Assembly: GCA_963576565.1 (NCBI GenBank)
Contig: OY755044.1
Coordinates: 96,896,495 to 96,960,494 of the forward strand
DNA: 64,000 nucleotides
Direction of reading: 5' to 3'
Source of the DNA: Aspidapion aeneum
Taxonomy: Eukaryota; Arthropoda; Insecta; Coleoptera; Brentidae
In this document: one piece after another, positions 56,901 through 59,900 of the stretch
Layout: every line of letters starts with the position of its first letter
Position numbering within the stretch: position 1 is the stretch's first letter
Translations under genes and position numbers: made by a program
The notes under the pieces: generated by a model
Database searches by the model: none
The model's input: the letters and a program-made list of their open reading frames with translations, nothing else
What the model was told of the DNA's origin: nothing

Positions 56901-59900
56901 TGTTAGAAAATTATTTTTTAATTTTTAGTGCATTTTATAAAAGCTTGTGACTTAAAAAAAAATTTTTACCAATTTATTAGACATCATCATCACAACTTAC
57001 CGTCCTTTCACACTGGCTACGCTCGTACTAAGACGGATTTACCCACAAACTTATTTTTTCTTTTGGTCTTTTGATTATGTCCTCCCAAAATCCATTTCAA
57101 TTTAAAAAAAAATTAATTTCAGTTAATTTCAATTTAAAGAAAAAAAATTTCATCGTCAGTTAAAATTATAATAATTGAAAAAGTATCCCAAATATGTTCC
57201 CCTGATAATTAGAGATTTACCTGTTAGTCCAATAAAAACTGGTGGAAAAAAGCATATCAGAAAAATACAAATTTCATGCAGTCCTTTAATATACCAAATC
57301 GTATTCGGAAAATCCACAGCGTTGTAGTCAATCTAAAAATCAATAATAACTGAACGGAAAGGAATAGGAATAATAGTGCCAGGCACTATTGTGACGGATT
57401 TCCATTGAAAACTGACAGTGGATCTTTTAAAATTGACATACCAAAGTCGAATTTATAAATCCAGTCGTTTATTTTCCATTAATAGTGCCGGCACTATTAA
57501 TTCCGGCTCTTATAATACACAAAGGCCTAATTTTGACAGAAGACCGCTTTTCTTATAATGCGAAACTGTCAGAATAGTGCCCGGCACAATGATTGCCTGG
57601 CTTTATTGTAATAAGTCCCTAATGACAAATATGCAGACGTAAATGGGTCATTATTGAAAATGTATACCTTTTTCATAGATAAGTCGGTAGAACTGGACCT
57701 GTGATTTTGGAACAGGTATCACCAACCAACCTGTTCCATGTACCTGTTACCTAATACACAGATTCCTGTTCGGAACGTTTGGAATAGACGATATCGACAT
57801 TTTATAATAAATAAAATAGATGTGACTATTTCGAATTCATTTAGTTCTATGATTAAAAAAAGAAAAACCTAGGTGACCGACTTTTGCAGAATGAATCCGT
57901 TCAGTTACTAATTTCAAAGTAATCAATAATATGATAAATAATCATATGAATATTATATTCAAAAAGACGTGGACGTGATTGCCTACTATGTTCATAGATG
58001 GTGCCACAATGCAAGAATCCGAAACTATAGGTACCGCAGCCCACGAGAAAGACCGGCCCGGGCGCGGAAATATCACGTGACCGTAGGAGGCTCACAAAAA
58101 AACGCCTCACGGCCCGCTGTCATTATAAAACATGTGTTTTCAGCTTTGGTATGTTTGTTTACGTCGATTTTTTTTTTAATTCGGGCACGAATTTTATGTG
58201 AATTTTATCAAAGTTATTAAAATGCCCACAAAAAAGACTGTAGTGGGCTGCGTTAAAATAATTAATGGCTAATGAGTAAATTATAAAGAAAATACCTATA
58301 AGATAAACAATGCCGCGAACGTGTAATTAGTGTTGTTCCTTGTCGGTCCAACTATAAAACTGAAACCTAATATGTTGCAAACGGGAAAGAAGTGGTAAAA
58401 GGTAAGATCTTGGATAAGATTGATCAAGTAATAGACATCCTTAGTTACATTTTCGATAGTGAGAGTGAAAAATGTGTTCAGTTGTCATTTCTTATTGAAC
58501 AATTAGGTCTCTTGAAAAGGTAACCTGAGAAGTGAGAATCGAAGATATTGTGGCTACACTTTAATGTTGGCTTCATCTTTGTTTATCCAGTCATCCAGTG
58601 CATACACGTCAATTTTCAATTCTAAGGTAATATGTCTTCCGCACCCTTTCAATATTAAAAAACTGATTTGTAAAATATTGTTAATAGATAGTAATCTCTC
58701 TGGTAGTGTGAAATATTTAAAAAGTAAGATACAACTTTTAAAAGAACATGAGTTGGTAGTTAACTTACACTTTAATGAAATATATATATTAAACTTTGCG
58801 TTGGGTAATTTTTCAAAAAATTATTGACGACCACTACATTCAGTTCATTGAATGTGAAAACCATCTCACTTATTTACAAAATCACTTGTTTCTTTTTAAT
58901 AAATTATTGTGAAATGTTTTATATTGAAATTTTTTCTTCAGATAACTCTAGCGAGTGTTAATATTAGTTTAAAGGCATGTAAAGTTTTTTAAAAGAATTT
59001 TATTAAAAAGCACAATGATTTAGTGTCTGCTAATAAATCTTTGAATAAGAACTCAGACAAAGATGATGACACTCAAAGAAAATTTAAAAAACTAAAAGCT
59101 TAGGTTTGATATGTCCAATTTTGAAAGATTTGTATAGATTTGAAGTTACTAACGATATTATGTACCTAATATATGTACCTGAAGATATTAGAGTGCTAAT
59201 TTTGTATAATTTTTTATTTTATAGATTAAGTTCTTTTATCCATAATAAACACATATATCAGCAAAATATTTTTTAAAATTTTTGCCTATAAAAGAACAAA
59301 AATTTTTTGTTAATTTATAAGAAAAATTAAAATACTAATAGCTTAGGTTTGATATGTCCAATTTTGAAAGACTTGTATAGATTTGAAGTTACTAACGATA
59401 TTATGTACCTAATATATGTACCTGAAGATATTAGAGTGCTAATTTTGTATAATTTTTTATTTTATAGATTCAGTTCTTTTATCCATAATAAACACATATA
59501 TCAGCAAAATACTTTTTAAAATTTTTGCCTATAAAAGAACAAAAATTTTTTGTTAATTTATTTAAATTGTGTAAAAACATATAATATATTAAGCAATGCA
59601 ATAAGAATCCTGGGACTCCTAAGATCACGTGACCGCCGACTTGCTTATAACGCGCCATGGCCGGTGTTTATCGTTGGCTGCGATAGGTACAGGAACAACA
59701 GGTCCGCACTTGGAACAGGTCGGCATTTTTTAATAGGATATTATATTGGAATAGGATAATCCACTGGAACGGGATAATACCTTGCAATAGGATAATGTTG
59801 GGAATAGGTTAATGCATCGGAATAATAAATAGGAATAATAAAAATTGACCAGGTGCACTTAAGAAAAATAAAATATATTTATTTAAAAAAAACGCGTTTA

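Larger units (their letters stand above)
57997..59706 (+). mobile_element. P-like (THAP) DNA transposon relic
   Basis: Inverted arms at 57997-58097 and 59606-59706 share 'gcagcc.acga.aaa.accgg', 'ggcgcg' and 'tcacgtga'. Between them is broken P-element/THAP9-type coding sequence. Exact ends are uncertain; 'ggaacaggt' motifs outside both arms (57709, 59711) may be the true termini. Confidence 0.55.
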
